The notes beneath the pieces are model-generated. The model was given only the letters and a program-made list of their open reading frames with translations. It had not been told where the DNA came from and made no database searches. 29,253 bases of DNA from a virus. Both the position numbers and the translations under genes were made by a program. Where the stretch lies: the IMG/VR virus record IMGVR_UViG_3300037674_001874, positions 1 through 29,253 of that record. The stretch is one strand, 5' to 3'. This document shows positions 10,110-17,790 of this stretch, piece after piece (the first letter of the stretch is position 1; every line of letters starts with the position of its first letter).

Positions 10110-10123
10110 ATAATTTATACACT
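10110..10123 (-). promoter_or_regulatory. Late-promoter-like element before the tape measure gene
   Basis: AGTGTATAAATTAT on the minus strand, preceded by an A tract, lies in the 27-base gap between the chaperone-position gene and the tape measure, 22 bases before the ATG. It matches the window-wide AGTGTA(A/T)A(A/T)T consensus. No Shine-Dalgarno sequence is present. Confidence 0.6.
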
Positions 10124-10127
10124 TTTT

Positions 10128-11120
10128 TTAAGCCTTTAATGCGTGCATTAAATCTTTCATGTCCATTTTGCCACCTTTTTCTCTTAATTTGGCTGAGAGT
10201 GAATTTTCTGAGCTTTGCTTAATGCCTAAGTATTCGTAATCTTCGTTCTTAGCTCCTATGATAGTGGAAGCCCCCTCCTTGTCCATTTGCTCTAATTTGT
10301 CTTTTGCTTTTTCTTGTGCATTAACATAGTCTATGATTTTTTCAGGGTCATCTTTAATCTTATCCGGTATTTTACTATAATTTTCAAAGATATTTTTGAA
10401 CATCCGGCTATAAATCACCAATTTCACCTGATTGATAGAAAGCTCAAGCAGGGGCTTTGGGAAGATATTGCTGACATTTTCACAAAAAGGAATGTAGGGC
10501 TGGTAGAAATCTTGTAAAATAATTTTTTGAATATTAACGTCGGTAAACTTTTGATAAATATCATTATATACTTTTACCGTAGTCCCCATATCTTTTCGAG
10601 ACATCTCGTCTATCTCTTTTGAAGTATAAAAAGCCATTGTTAAGGATGGGTCCTTATATAAAGAGCGAACAACGTAATGATCTGACACACGCTGATCAGA
10701 ATATCGTTCACAGGTTTGGCCAAGTAACGAGTCTTTTGTTGCTAATAATTCATTTAAAGTTTCGTGGGCCGCCGCTATGTCGGTGTTCTGTCGATCTATA
10801 TCATGTTTGAGGTATAATTGTTTTTTGGTGTCCGCGGCCGCTTTAAGATAAACTTCTTGCTCTTTAATTTTTCCCTCATCAACGGAAGTCCACAGTCCTT
10901 CGTCATCCAGCCTTTTTAAAGATTCTTCGCTAGTGGGAAGGCCGCGCCCTTTAGCTTTTCTGTAAAAATCAGATCGAACTTCTTCGATGTTGACCTGATC
11001 AAAAACAGATAAATGCTTTAAATACGCCGTAGTACCGCTATGGGGAAACTGAGACCAACCGTAAGCTACATCCCTAAAAAGTCCACGAAAATTAACATCA
11101 GCTGGAGGAGTCGATGTCAT
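10128..11120 (-). CDS. Tail assembly protein upstream of the tape measure (chaperone position)
   Basis: This 330-aa hydrophilic, largely helical protein lies directly before the tape measure gene, where phages of this type carry tail assembly chaperones. I recognise no enzymatic motif. The N-terminus (NFRGLFRDVAYGWSQFPHSG) looks compactly folded; the C-terminal 80 residues are charged and helical. The ATG at 11120 overlaps the end of the preceding gene by 23 bases, in the +1 (equivalently -2) frame. Because a proper ATG exists, coupled re-initiation is the simplest reading. A programmed frameshift like that of lambda G/GT is possible but no convincing slippery site is visible. The stop codon lies just upstream of the tape measure's promoter-like element. 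Function is inferred from position. Confidence 0.6.
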   Translation of the reverse strand: MTSTPPADVNFRGLFRDVAYGWSQFPHSGTTAYLKHLSVFDQVNIEEVRSDFYRKAKGRGLPTSEESLKRLDDEGLWTSVDEGKIKEQEVYLKAAADTKKQLYLKHDIDRQNTDIAAAHETLNELLATKDSLLGQTCERYSDQRVSDHYVVRSLYKDPSLTMAFYTSKEIDEMSRKDMGTTVKVYNDIYQKFTDVNIQKIILQDFYQPYIPFCENVSNIFPKPLLELSINQVKLVIYSRMFKNIFENYSKIPDKIKDDPEKIIDYVNAQEKAKDKLEQMDKEGASTIIGAKNEDYEYLGIKQSSENSLSAKLREKGGKMDMKDLMHALKA

Positions 11121-11874
11121 TTATAATTTTATCATAATCTTCTTTTTGCGGATCGTGACTAAAATACCAATAACTTACCAAGGAGGTTAATTTTCCAGCA
11201 GCCGCTTGAAATAAAGAGTCCTGAGCCTCATCTTTTGCGTAATACGCATCCGCCTTCATCCCGAAATCCTCTCCCTCGAAAAGTGGCGTCGGCTCCTTAA
11301 CCTCTAATTTTTCACAGGTATAGTAGGAAAGATGAGTAAGATACCACAAAACAATACGATTTTGGGCTTTAGTGTCTGCCGTATGGTTAAATAGACTCTG
11401 ATAGGCTGATTCTAAGTTAACAATGTCCCGCCTTACTAAAGCTAATTTTCCACTAAGGCGAGTTAACTCTTCCTGCTTTTTTTTGGGTAATTTCTTAATA
11501 TTGCGGTTCGCTAATGTTTTTTTGGTATACTCTCCCTCAAGGTCACTAAGCTCACCGTACAAGTCCACCAATTTAGTCGCATCATTTTCACTCAACAACC
11601 CACCGGTATCAGAATATTTTTTTGCTAACATGGCCTTAGTTAGAATACCCTTTTTGATACAACGGCTCATTTCAATGGAGTATTCCATATCTGCCTCTTC
11701 CAGCTCTCGTCGATTAGGATTTTTGACGATAATAGTATAAGGAATTTTTTTCTTTACTTTTTTGCTAATTTCGACCTCTTCTTGGACCCCCTCTTTGTTT
11801 TTGCGCTTTTCTTTAGTTTTTTCTTCAACTTCTTGGGTATCTTCGACAGTAAAGGAGTATATTTCTTTTAACAT
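11098..11874 (-). CDS. Probable tail assembly chaperone, first of the pair
   Basis: This 258-aa acidic-and-basic helical protein has a lysine/glutamate-rich N-terminus (residues 14-45). A conserved-looking core follows: RRELEEADMEYSIEMSRCIK, then KAMLAKKYSDTGG. A cluster near the C-terminus contains YWYFSHDP. It is the first minus-strand gene of the tail operon, divergent from the neck genes, and precedes a second overlapping gene and the tape measure, which is the standard order for tail chaperones. A promoter-like AGTGTAAATTTAATA lies 30 bases before the ATG and there is no convincing Shine-Dalgarno sequence. No catalytic residues are seen. The chaperone role rests on synteny and general character. 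Confidence 0.6.
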   Translation of the reverse strand: MLKEIYSFTVEDTQEVEEKTKEKRKNKEGVQEEVEISKKVKKKIPYTIIVKNPNRRELEEADMEYSIEMSRCIKKGILTKAMLAKKYSDTGGLLSENDATKLVDLYGELSDLEGEYTKKTLANRNIKKLPKKKQEELTRLSGKLALVRRDIVNLESAYQSLFNHTADTKAQNRIVLWYLTHLSYYTCEKLEVKEPTPLFEGEDFGMKADAYYAKDEAQDSLFQAAAGKLTSLVSYWYFSHDPQKEDYDKIINDIDSSS

Positions 11875-11890
11875 GAATACTTAAAAATAA

Positions 11891-11905
11891 TATTAAATTT
11901 ACACT
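11891..11905 (-). promoter_or_regulatory. Late-promoter-like element, leftward arm of the divergent pair
   Basis: AGTGTAAATTTAATA with an upstream A tract on the minus strand lies 30 bases before ATG 11874. It stands back to back with the rightward copy at 11929, so one short intergenic region would fire both the tail and neck operons. Confidence 0.6.
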
Positions 11906-11928
11906 TTTTTTCCAAAGGTTTTTTAAAA

Positions 11929-11940
11929 AGTGTATAATAT
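11929..11940 (+). promoter_or_regulatory. Late-promoter-like element, rightward arm of the divergent pair
   Basis: AGTGTATAATAT after an A tract lies 15 bases before ATG 11945. A transcript starting a few bases downstream would be nearly or wholly leaderless. The element also creates a false upstream GTG start. Confidence 0.6.
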
Positions 11941-11944
11941 GGCC

Positions 11945-12397
11945 ATGGCTAGTTTAATCTCAAATAGCGATAAAGCGGCATTACATAGCGTAATGGATGA
12001 CCAAGCGGACACCTTTTCTCGAGATGTCACCATCATAAAAGACCCTATTGAGACAGTTTCCAGTGCTAATGCTGATTTTAATTCCATTTATGGAAATGCT
12101 GGAGCTACGACTTCTATTACCTACAGCGAGCAAAGCAGTACAGTCGCGGCGCGTATCCAATATGGAGCCCAAATGAACGACGACTATTTCACGTCCTCAA
12201 AATCCCCTAATCAGCTTAAAGTTTATATCCCTGAAGGGCTCGTAAGAATGAAAATTAAGGCTTCTGATTATTCTACGGTTTCAGATGCCAAGCGAGTAGA
12301 GTTCGATAACCAACGCTTTTCTATCTATAGTGATTTCAGGGGCCACGGCCTTTTTGATACTAAATTTTATACTGTAATGTTAAAGAAAATGAACTAA
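11945..12397 (+). CDS. Head-tail joining (neck) protein candidate
   Basis: A 150-aa protein results when started at ATG 11945 (MASLISNSDKAALHSVMDDQ). The frame is open upstream to GTG 11930 and ATG 11939, but 11930 falls within the promoter-like GTGTATAATAT, so I prefer 11945. The protein has a helical N-terminus and a beta-rich second half (VYIPEGLVRMKIKASDY; VEFDNQRFSIYSDFRGHGLF), reminiscent of small head-closure or neck proteins, but no specific family is recognised. It heads a plus-strand operon whose next two genes each start in a TAATG overlap. That packed order, ending at a tube-like gene, matches the usual head-closure, tail-completion, tail-terminator, tube series of phages. The assignment is by context. 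Confidence 0.55.
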   Translation: MASLISNSDKAALHSVMDDQADTFSRDVTIIKDPIETVSSANADFNSIYGNAGATTSITYSEQSSTVAARIQYGAQMNDDYFTSSKSPNQLKVYIPEGLVRMKIKASDYSTVSDAKRVEFDNQRFSIYSDFRGHGLFDTKFYTVMLKKMN

Positions 12398-12999
12398 TGC
12401 CCCTGCGTCTCTCCAATAAAGAAGTAAACTCAATAACACAACAAGTGGTTCGTGATCGGCCCTTTACAGCCTATCTTAAAAAACAATTGCAGCGAGAATT
12501 TGAAGAAATATATCACCAATTTTTAAGCGACTTTAATGGCCACACGGTCACCAAAGAAATAGAAGGCGGCTCGCGCTCTCCAAACATCAGCGGAACTTTA
12601 GGTGGCGTAGGTAACTTATTCACTTATATTGGATTTGACTCAGGCAGCCAACCTATTACGCGACTAAGAGAAGTGCTGGAAACCTATCATATAAGATATA
12701 ATATACAAAAGAACTCGGTTCAAATTATTCTTGAAGTTCCCACTAAAGAGCAGGTTTTTATAGCCACCCCTATGCCATGGGCCATGGGGAGAAGTTGGGC
12801 ACGCGGAATTGAGCGGGGCATTTCGGGATTTGGGGAGTATTTAGTTAAAAACACCCCATTAGCGCGCTCTAAATCGGGATTTGCTATACAAGCCGACAAT
12901 AAGATAAGGGCTGGAAGGTTTTCTAATACTTCTTATATGTCAGCTTTACTGAATGATTACTATAAAAAAATACAAAAATTAGAAAATAAGACACTTTAA
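12397..12999 (+). CDS. Tail completion / neck protein candidate (HK97 gp10-like position)
   Basis: This 200-aa protein starts in a TAATG overlap with the previous gene. The N-terminal half is a helix leading to a Gly-rich loop (GSRSPNISGTLGGVGNLFTY), followed by beta strands (IRYNIQKNSVQIILEVPTK) and a basic Gly/Trp-containing segment (PWAMGRSWARGIERGISGFG). A helix, flexible Gly-rich loop and beta layout, together with second place in the neck operon, is compatible with gp10-like tail-completion proteins. I cannot show homology by eye. There are no membrane segments and no enzymatic motif. The next gene starts in another TAATG overlap. Confidence 0.5.
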   Translation: MPLRLSNKEVNSITQQVVRDRPFTAYLKKQLQREFEEIYHQFLSDFNGHTVTKEIEGGSRSPNISGTLGGVGNLFTYIGFDSGSQPITRLREVLETYHIRYNIQKNSVQIILEVPTKEQVFIATPMPWAMGRSWARGIERGISGFGEYLVKNTPLARSKSGFAIQADNKIRAGRFSNTSYMSALLNDYYKKIQKLENKTL

Positions 13000-13847
13000 T
13001 GAAACCACTATACCAACATGGACTACTCAATAGTTTTTATCTTTGGTTTGATAATTACTTATTAAAAAAGGGAGAAGCCTACAAAACTTTTAGCACTGAT
13101 TTTTATTACTATTCGGACGAAAGAGTGCAAAATAAAGTGGTATTTGGGTCACCTTACAAACAGTGGGTTTATGATAAAAATATCAGCGGGGCCCAGATTA
13201 ATCCACTTATAAGTGGAGATTCCGGCGCTATCGCCGAAGGCACTAGTGGTTTAAAATTCGATTTTGACAATGGCCGTATCCTTTTTGACTCAGATTTTGC
13301 AACTGGCACTAATATCAGTGGATCCTTTACTGTTAAAGATTTTAATACTTATATTGGAAATCAAACGGAAGAAACCTTAATTACAGCAGGTAAATATAAA
13401 ATAAATAGCCGCTATGGCCGCACTTTAACTTACGTTGCTCCTTATGACCAAGCCACCCCTGCGGCTTTCCTTTCGTTAGGCAGTACCACCAATGCGCCTT
13501 TTGCGCTAGGCGGAGAAGATAACACAATAACGGATATTACCGCTGTAATATTCGCAGAAAACCTTTATCAATTAGACGGAGTTTTGTCTGTTTTTGCTGA
13601 TTCTTCAAAATCTATTTTTGGAGATATCCCTTTCACGGGATCCCCGTTAGATGAATACGGTGATGTAAAATCTTATTATTCAACTGGTTACGATTATGCT
13701 AATGTAGTATCAAGCACCGATGCCTACATGGTTAATGACGCTAATGTATCCAAAATATCCGATAGTGCCAATAAAACGCTCCCTGTTGATCTTTTTGTTG
13801 GTTTTGTGGATTTTGAGGTTTACAAATATCGCTTCCCTCGAAGTTAA
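12999..13847 (+). CDS. Tail terminator / minor structural protein candidate
   Basis: This 282-aa beta-rich protein has an aromatic N-terminus (LYQHGLLNSFYLWFDNYLL) and a segment GLKFDFDNGRILFD followed by SGSFTVKDFNTYIG. The C-terminal part contains DLFVGFVDFEVYKYRF, typical of a strand closing a beta sandwich. It is the third gene of the plus-strand neck block, translationally coupled through TAATG. Between its stop and the following tube-like gene lie 56 bases that hold a palindromic promoter-like element, so it is the last gene of its coupled set. Position between neck genes and the tube gene suggests tail termination; no family is identified with certainty. Confidence 0.48.
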   Translation: MKPLYQHGLLNSFYLWFDNYLLKKGEAYKTFSTDFYYYSDERVQNKVVFGSPYKQWVYDKNISGAQINPLISGDSGAIAEGTSGLKFDFDNGRILFDSDFATGTNISGSFTVKDFNTYIGNQTEETLITAGKYKINSRYGRTLTYVAPYDQATPAAFLSLGSTTNAPFALGGEDNTITDITAVIFAENLYQLDGVLSVFADSSKSIFGDIPFTGSPLDEYGDVKSYYSTGYDYANVVSSTDAYMVNDANVSKISDSANKTLPVDLFVGFVDFEVYKYRFPRS

Positions 13848-13869
13848 AAGTTCTCAAAGTCGAAAAAAA

Positions 13870-13894
13870 GTTGTAAATTATTTTAAATTTACAA
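13870..13894 (+). promoter_or_regulatory. Late-promoter-like element within a perfect inverted repeat
   Basis: GTTGTAAATT (G at 13870) after an A tract fits the variant AGTTGTAAATT. TTGTAAATT (13871-13879) is mirrored by AATTTACAA (13886-13894), so the element is present facing both ways. It could be a dimer-bound operator as well as a promoter for the tube-like gene at 13904. Confidence 0.55.
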
Positions 13895-13903
13895 TATACT
13901 ATC

Positions 13904-15328
13904 ATGGCCAGAAACAGAGTAATTTATCAAAGTCAGGCGCTTTATGTAGCGCCTTCATCCACAGGTTATCACCTGCAAACGGGGGGTGGCTTGGTCGGGG
14001 GTACTGGAGACGTAGCGGACAGCTCAGACTGGACAGCCGTAACAGGCTTTACAACTGCGCCGTCTGCTGAATTGTACCAGCGCTCCTTGCTAGAGCCACT
14101 TCATAGAGTTCAATCAGCAAACTTCAATTTCACTATAAATCGTCAAGATATTAATGAATTTGGTAGATTGGCTAGATTGGATTCGATCGTCATGGAATCT
14201 CCAACTGTTGGATTAGATTTCAATTATTATCTTACCGATGGCGGCAACGAAAGACTAATGGGTTTCAACATCCCTACTAGCAAAGCTGAAGCTTATCGTA
14301 CATTCGCCGGTAGTACTTTTGTTGCCTCTACAGGTGACGGATGTATATCCGGAGCATCATCTATCTCAGGGTTAATTGCTGATCCTCAGGGCAATAACTA
14401 CTTTATCGTCACATCTAAAGAAGGTGAGGATGTTCAAGGAGATACGATTAGTTCTGCGCAAGCTGCCTATGATGTTATTTCAATAGGTAATGGCTTTATA
14501 AGTGATTATTCTATCGATGCATCTGTAGGTGCAATTCCTACAGCTAGTGTAACAGTAGAAGCTTTCAACATTAAAGTTGACGACTACATCAGTGGAGATG
14601 CTACTACTAGTAGTGCTGCCGACCAAAACCAGTTCCCGCTTATTCCGGCGGTGGATGAAGTAAATGGTGAAAAACAAAATAACACTATTTTCATGGTTCA
14701 GGGCAAGAGTAATGCGGAGACCACTCTTAATACGACGGGTGATTTCGCAAACATGATTAGTGCTTTACGTCCGGGTGATATCACCTTTGCGATGACTAAT
14801 TCCGGTGATTATCAAGGTTTCGCTGATTTTGATGGTGACGGTAAATGTCACCTTCAAAGCTTTGGAGTTTCTGTTCCGATGAGCCGCACGGTTCTTGGGA
14901 GACTTGGAAATACCTTTGGTTATGCTCGTGTAATTGATCTTCCGATGGATGTATCAGTTAGCGTTTCGGCTATTATTTCTGAGCTAGAAAAGAATAACAT
15001 CTTTAATGCTTTGGCAAATACCCAGAAGCACGACTTCACACTTACCCTTGCGAAAGCCAATACCAGCACAGGTGGTACAGGTGATACGGCATTGGTTATC
15101 CAAGTTAAAGGGGCGCGCCTTGATAGTGAAAGCTACAGTGCGGCTATTGGCGATAACGAAACTGTTGATATTACCTTTACGACTCAAGTCGGTGGGGCAC
15201 AGGATACCAGCAATGGTGTGTTTATGGAAGGAACATATGATCGATTCCGTACCATTAGCTATTGGCCTCTTGGCGAAGCCAAGAAGACAGCCGGCAAATA
15301 TAGTGGCGCACCTAGTCTGCCAACCTAA
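13904..15328 (+). CDS. Tail tube-like major structural protein
   Basis: This 474-aa beta-rich protein has its own promoter-like element (TTGTAAATT at 13871) and a strong terminator just after its stop, as expected for an abundant virion protein. Residues 64-80 (EPLHRVQSANFNFTINR) and 197-220 (GFISDYSID...VTVEAF) match counterparts in the 315-aa protein at 2188-3135 and the partial protein at 1-338. The C-terminal third (LPMDVSVSVSAIISELE; GARLDSESYSAAIGDNETV) also matches the 315-aa protein. The window therefore holds at least three tube-like paralogues. Being monocistronic and last in the neck block, this one is the best candidate for the major tail tube subunit. No tail sheath gene accompanies it, which favours a non-contractile tail, though the window is incomplete. 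Confidence 0.68.
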   Translation: MARNRVIYQSQALYVAPSSTGYHLQTGGGLVGGTGDVADSSDWTAVTGFTTAPSAELYQRSLLEPLHRVQSANFNFTINRQDINEFGRLARLDSIVMESPTVGLDFNYYLTDGGNERLMGFNIPTSKAEAYRTFAGSTFVASTGDGCISGASSISGLIADPQGNNYFIVTSKEGEDVQGDTISSAQAAYDVISIGNGFISDYSIDASVGAIPTASVTVEAFNIKVDDYISGDATTSSAADQNQFPLIPAVDEVNGEKQNNTIFMVQGKSNAETTLNTTGDFANMISALRPGDITFAMTNSGDYQGFADFDGDGKCHLQSFGVSVPMSRTVLGRLGNTFGYARVIDLPMDVSVSVSAIISELEKNNIFNALANTQKHDFTLTLAKANTSTGGTGDTALVIQVKGARLDSESYSAAIGDNETVDITFTTQVGGAQDTSNGVFMEGTYDRFRTISYWPLGEAKKTAGKYSGAPSLPT

Positions 15329-15346
15329 TAAACGGTTATAATTAAA

Positions 15347-15380
15347 GAAAAGCCCCGCTCGAAAGAGCGGGGTTTTTTAT
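15347..15380 (+). terminator. Rho-independent terminator after the tail-tube-like gene
   Basis: CCCCGCTC (15353-15360), a GAAA tetraloop and GAGCGGGG (15365-15372) form a perfect 8-bp stem, followed by six T. It closes the neck/tube operon. Confidence 0.95.
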
Positions 15381-15417
15381 TTCCGGGGCACGAAAATAGC
15401 AGAAAAAAGCATAAAAG

Positions 15418-15434
15418 CGTGTATTATATATAAT
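15418..15434 (+). promoter_or_regulatory. Late-promoter-like element before the isolated 489-aa gene
   Basis: CGTGTATTATATATAAT lies directly before ATG 15435; the GTGTA begins 16 bases upstream. It follows a terminator, so the gene needs its own promoter, which makes this one of the best-supported copies. Confidence 0.65.
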
Positions 15435-16904
15435 ATGCCCACATCAATACCATTCGATCCGTCACTAGTTCTAGGAAACATCGTAGACACTAAGAAAATC
15501 ACCGCGCTGGAGAATATAGACAAAGCCCAGAAGCCTGTCAACTTAGCGCAAGAAAAATTAAACTCCTTAATTCTTTCTAAGCGCAGTCTTGATATGACGG
15601 TTCAGGAAATGATTCAAATGGAGGTCGACGAGGCTGACATGAAAAAACTTACCGATCAAGTAGATAAAACCAAAACAGCCATGGCTGCTGCGGCGGTAGC
15701 CTACGCATCAGCAACAGTTGCCGCTCAGGACCCTATTCAAGAAGCGAAGGCGGCGGCAAGCGCTATAATCTCATCCGAAGTTGAATCCCCTATCGACTGG
15801 AACAAATCTTCAATTAAGAAAATGGACTTGTCATCCGACTCTATGGTTATGGATGCTCAATATTTTAGACTTGAATCTGAATCCGATAGCACTAATTCCT
15901 ATTCAAACGCAATCGCGTCATATGTGTCGGGTCAGGTGTCTTCTATATTCGGCCCTACATACGGTGCCCAAGCAGGAGCGTCAGCTAAACACGCAGCCTC
16001 AGCTCAAGCAACCAATCACGAAATTCAAGGCACTTTGGTAATTACTGCAAATTGCACTCACAAGATGGCGGACATGTTTGCTCCTTTTGTTATGGATCCT
16101 GAGAAAGGTATCCGGGCATGGAACGTGCATAATGCACAATCTCCCATTCTTACTACTGAGGCTGGGCTAACAAAAGCTCTTGCTGATGAGACAACCAAGA
16201 TGTATTTGCTTTCAGGTGAAACTCAGGGGTCATCTTTCGTAGGGATGGTTCATTTGGTAAACACCACAAAATCGAATTCTAACCAATCGTCCTCCGCATC
16301 CTCTTATGAAATGCAAGCATCTTTCGAAGAGAATTGTTGGTTAGCAGCTTCTCAGGGCAAGTTCGGTGTTGATGGCCAATTTGCAAATTCAGTAAAAGAG
16401 CTTTTATCTTCCTCTAATATTCAGTCTCATGCGTCAGTAATTACCATGGGTCTCATTCCCTCTATTAAGTCGAATCAGATTCAGACTTGCATTAAAACAC
16501 TTCAGCCTGATCCGAAAAAGGTGATGGATGAACTCGCCGCAATCCAAGGTGATTCTGATAAAGACGTGACTACTATGGCCACAAAAGCGGCAAAAGCAAA
16601 AACCGGTGAAAGTTTCATGCAGCTTTCTAACGGTTTTGTTAAAAGCGCTGTTTCTGCCCTCGGCGAAACCCAGAAGATGGAAAATAACATCATTAACACC
16701 AACAGTCTCATGACGGCTTTCGATAACTATGTCGAGCAAGCGACTAAAGGCAAAGTCGGCGGTATTCCCATAAATTTCTTCTTGAAGCCTATTACGTCGA
16801 AGCAGCTCGCATCTGCGTATTTGGCCAAATTTTCTCCTTTGAAATATTGGCAAATAAGTTCGGGTGATGACGATTCTACGGCAGAGGAATCCGCCAACAA
16901 GTAA
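15435..16904 (+). CDS. Uncharacterised 489-aa protein in an isolated transcription unit
   Basis: I do not recognise this protein. Residues 20-115 are helical with coiled-coil character and an Ala-rich run near 82-98. Residues 145-200 are rich in Ser, Ala, Tyr and Gly (SYSNAIASYVSGQVSSIFG). Residues 200-360 appear mixed beta/helical, containing GTLVITANCTHKMADMFAPF, SFVGMVHLVNTT, a Ser-rich stretch at about 280-290, and SHASVITMGLIPSIKSN. The C-terminus is acidic (DDDSTAEESANK). There is no signal peptide or clear membrane helix. It has its own promoter-like element 16 bases before the ATG (GTGTATTATATATAAT) and sits between a terminator at 15347 and a bidirectional one at 16921. The isolated, strongly bounded unit suggests an abundant product, perhaps a virion or internal protein; that is inference. 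Confidence 0.85.
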   Translation: MPTSIPFDPSLVLGNIVDTKKITALENIDKAQKPVNLAQEKLNSLILSKRSLDMTVQEMIQMEVDEADMKKLTDQVDKTKTAMAAAAVAYASATVAAQDPIQEAKAAASAIISSEVESPIDWNKSSIKKMDLSSDSMVMDAQYFRLESESDSTNSYSNAIASYVSGQVSSIFGPTYGAQAGASAKHAASAQATNHEIQGTLVITANCTHKMADMFAPFVMDPEKGIRAWNVHNAQSPILTTEAGLTKALADETTKMYLLSGETQGSSFVGMVHLVNTTKSNSNQSSSASSYEMQASFEENCWLAASQGKFGVDGQFANSVKELLSSSNIQSHASVITMGLIPSIKSNQIQTCIKTLQPDPKKVMDELAAIQGDSDKDVTTMATKAAKAKTGESFMQLSNGFVKSAVSALGETQKMENNIINTNSLMTAFDNYVEQATKGKVGGIPINFFLKPITSKQLASAYLAKFSPLKYWQISSGDDDSTAEESANK

Positions 16905-16920
16905 TCATTAAACCAAAGAT

Positions 16921-16958
16921 TAAAAAAACCTCGTCTCCATTTGGGGACGAGGTTTTTA
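16921..16958. terminator. Bidirectional terminator between convergent genes
   Basis: A run of A, then CCTCGTCTCC, a short loop and GGGGACGAGG with one G-U pair, then a run of T. The A and T tracts make it work on both strands, between the stop of the plus-strand 489-aa gene and that of the minus-strand membrane gene. Confidence 0.93.
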
Positions 16959-16978
16959 CTAAGTTTAGGTATAATTAT

Positions 16979-17206
16979 TCAGGGAGTAATTTTCTTTAGC
17001 TCCTTGTGTATTTCAAAAATGACCAACATCAGCTCGGCATAAATGCGAACGGCTATTGGCCCCAACCCTATCATGGCGATGCCGGTAATTGTATCTGCCT
17101 GTAGGGTAAATATACCCATAACAATCACTACAATCATGGCTATGTAACTCAGGATCTTCAAGACCCCCGGCGTAATCATATATTCATAGTTTAAGAATGT
17201 TTTCAT
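16979..17206 (-). CDS. Small membrane protein, DUF4282-like
   Basis: This 75-aa protein (MKTFLNYEYMITPGVLKILS...) has two predicted membrane helices, roughly residues 16-33 and 39-58, separated by a short polar loop, and a charged C-terminus (EIHKELKKITP). The pattern YEYMITPGVLKILSYIAMIV resembles the opening of DUF4282 small membrane proteins; this match is by eye. I chose ATG 17206 because it lies five bases after the stop of the preceding gene. The longer frame from 17248 would overlap that gene by 37 bases and add an unlikely basic leader. Its stop abuts a bidirectional terminator. A small two-helix protein in a late operon could act as a holin, but nothing proves it. Confidence 0.68.
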   Translation of the reverse strand: MKTFLNYEYMITPGVLKILSYIAMIVVIVMGIFTLQADTITGIAMIGLGPIAVRIYAELMLVIFEIHKELKKITP

Positions 17207-17211
17207 AAGTT

Positions 17212-17787
17212 TTAATTGTAAGGTCCAGCGAAAGACCGAGGCCTCCAATCATAAGCAGCGTATATATCGCCGCTAGAGTCTATAGAGGCGTCGTTTCCAG
17301 CTGCTTGTAGGGGTTGGGCCTCATAAATATTATAACGCGCTACAAGGTCATCTAGGCGCTCCTGTGCGTCCTTTGCGAAACCTCGGTAAGTTTTAGCTAT
17401 TTCATTCTTGTTGGTGCGGGTGATCATAGAATCACCCTCTCTTAAACTAATGAAATCTACCGAACTATCAATGCCTTTCAGAACAGCTCTTGCTTTTTTA
17501 GTGTAATAATTAGCTAAATAAACTTGTTTGTAGAGGTCAGCCTCTTCAAATCGAAAGTTTCCCGACGGTTGAACTACAGTGTCATCGATCAATCCAGTTG
17601 GACTGGCCGCAACTCCTGATCCCGAAAACGCAGTATAAACAATAGTATTTAATAAACCAACGTTATTAGCTAACCACCCTGATATTGAAGCTAGGGTCGC
17701 ATAACCTGTGTCAGAATCAAATTCATCATTATAGATGCCCGTAGCTATCGTGCTTACCAAATATGGCGTCTTTTGTCTGTCCGGCAT
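17212..17787 (-). CDS. Head-tail connector-like structural protein
   Basis: This 191-aa protein begins MPDRQKTPYLVSTIATGIYN and is mostly helical. The central part contains EADLYKQVYLANYYTKKARAV, then SLREGDSMITRTNKNEIAKT and a second long helix up to about residue 165. The C-terminus is loop-like (YAAYDWRPRSFAGPYN). Helical proteins of this length near the capsid genes are often head-tail adaptors, but I see no decisive family signature. A promoter-like AGTGTAAATATAT sits 15 bases before the ATG with no Shine-Dalgarno sequence, so the gene seems to be transcribed on its own with the small membrane gene after it. The stop is five bases before that gene. Confidence 0.55.
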   Translation of the reverse strand: MPDRQKTPYLVSTIATGIYNDEFDSDTGYATLASISGWLANNVGLLNTIVYTAFSGSGVAASPTGLIDDTVVQPSGNFRFEEADLYKQVYLANYYTKKARAVLKGIDSSVDFISLREGDSMITRTNKNEIAKTYRGFAKDAQERLDDLVARYNIYEAQPLQAAGNDASIDSSGDIYAAYDWRPRSFAGPYN

Positions 17788-17790
17788 ATG

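Noticed and set aside
11930-11944. Upstream GTG and ATG starts for the first neck gene
   Set aside because: They lie inside the promoter-like GTGTATAATATG; ATG 11945 keeps the spacing seen at other genes.
13871-13894. The inverted repeat as a rho-independent terminator
   Set aside because: The stem is only A/T with two G-C-type pairs and no T tract follows; it lies within the promoter region of the tube-like gene.
15435-16904. Pore-forming (MACPF/aerolysin-like) reading of the 489-aa protein
   Set aside because: Ser-rich amphipathic stretches suggested it, but no family signature is visible and the impression rests on composition only.
17207-17248. Longer start for the small membrane protein
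   Set aside because: It would place 14 extra residues inside the previous gene; ATG 17206 lies five bases after that gene's stop.
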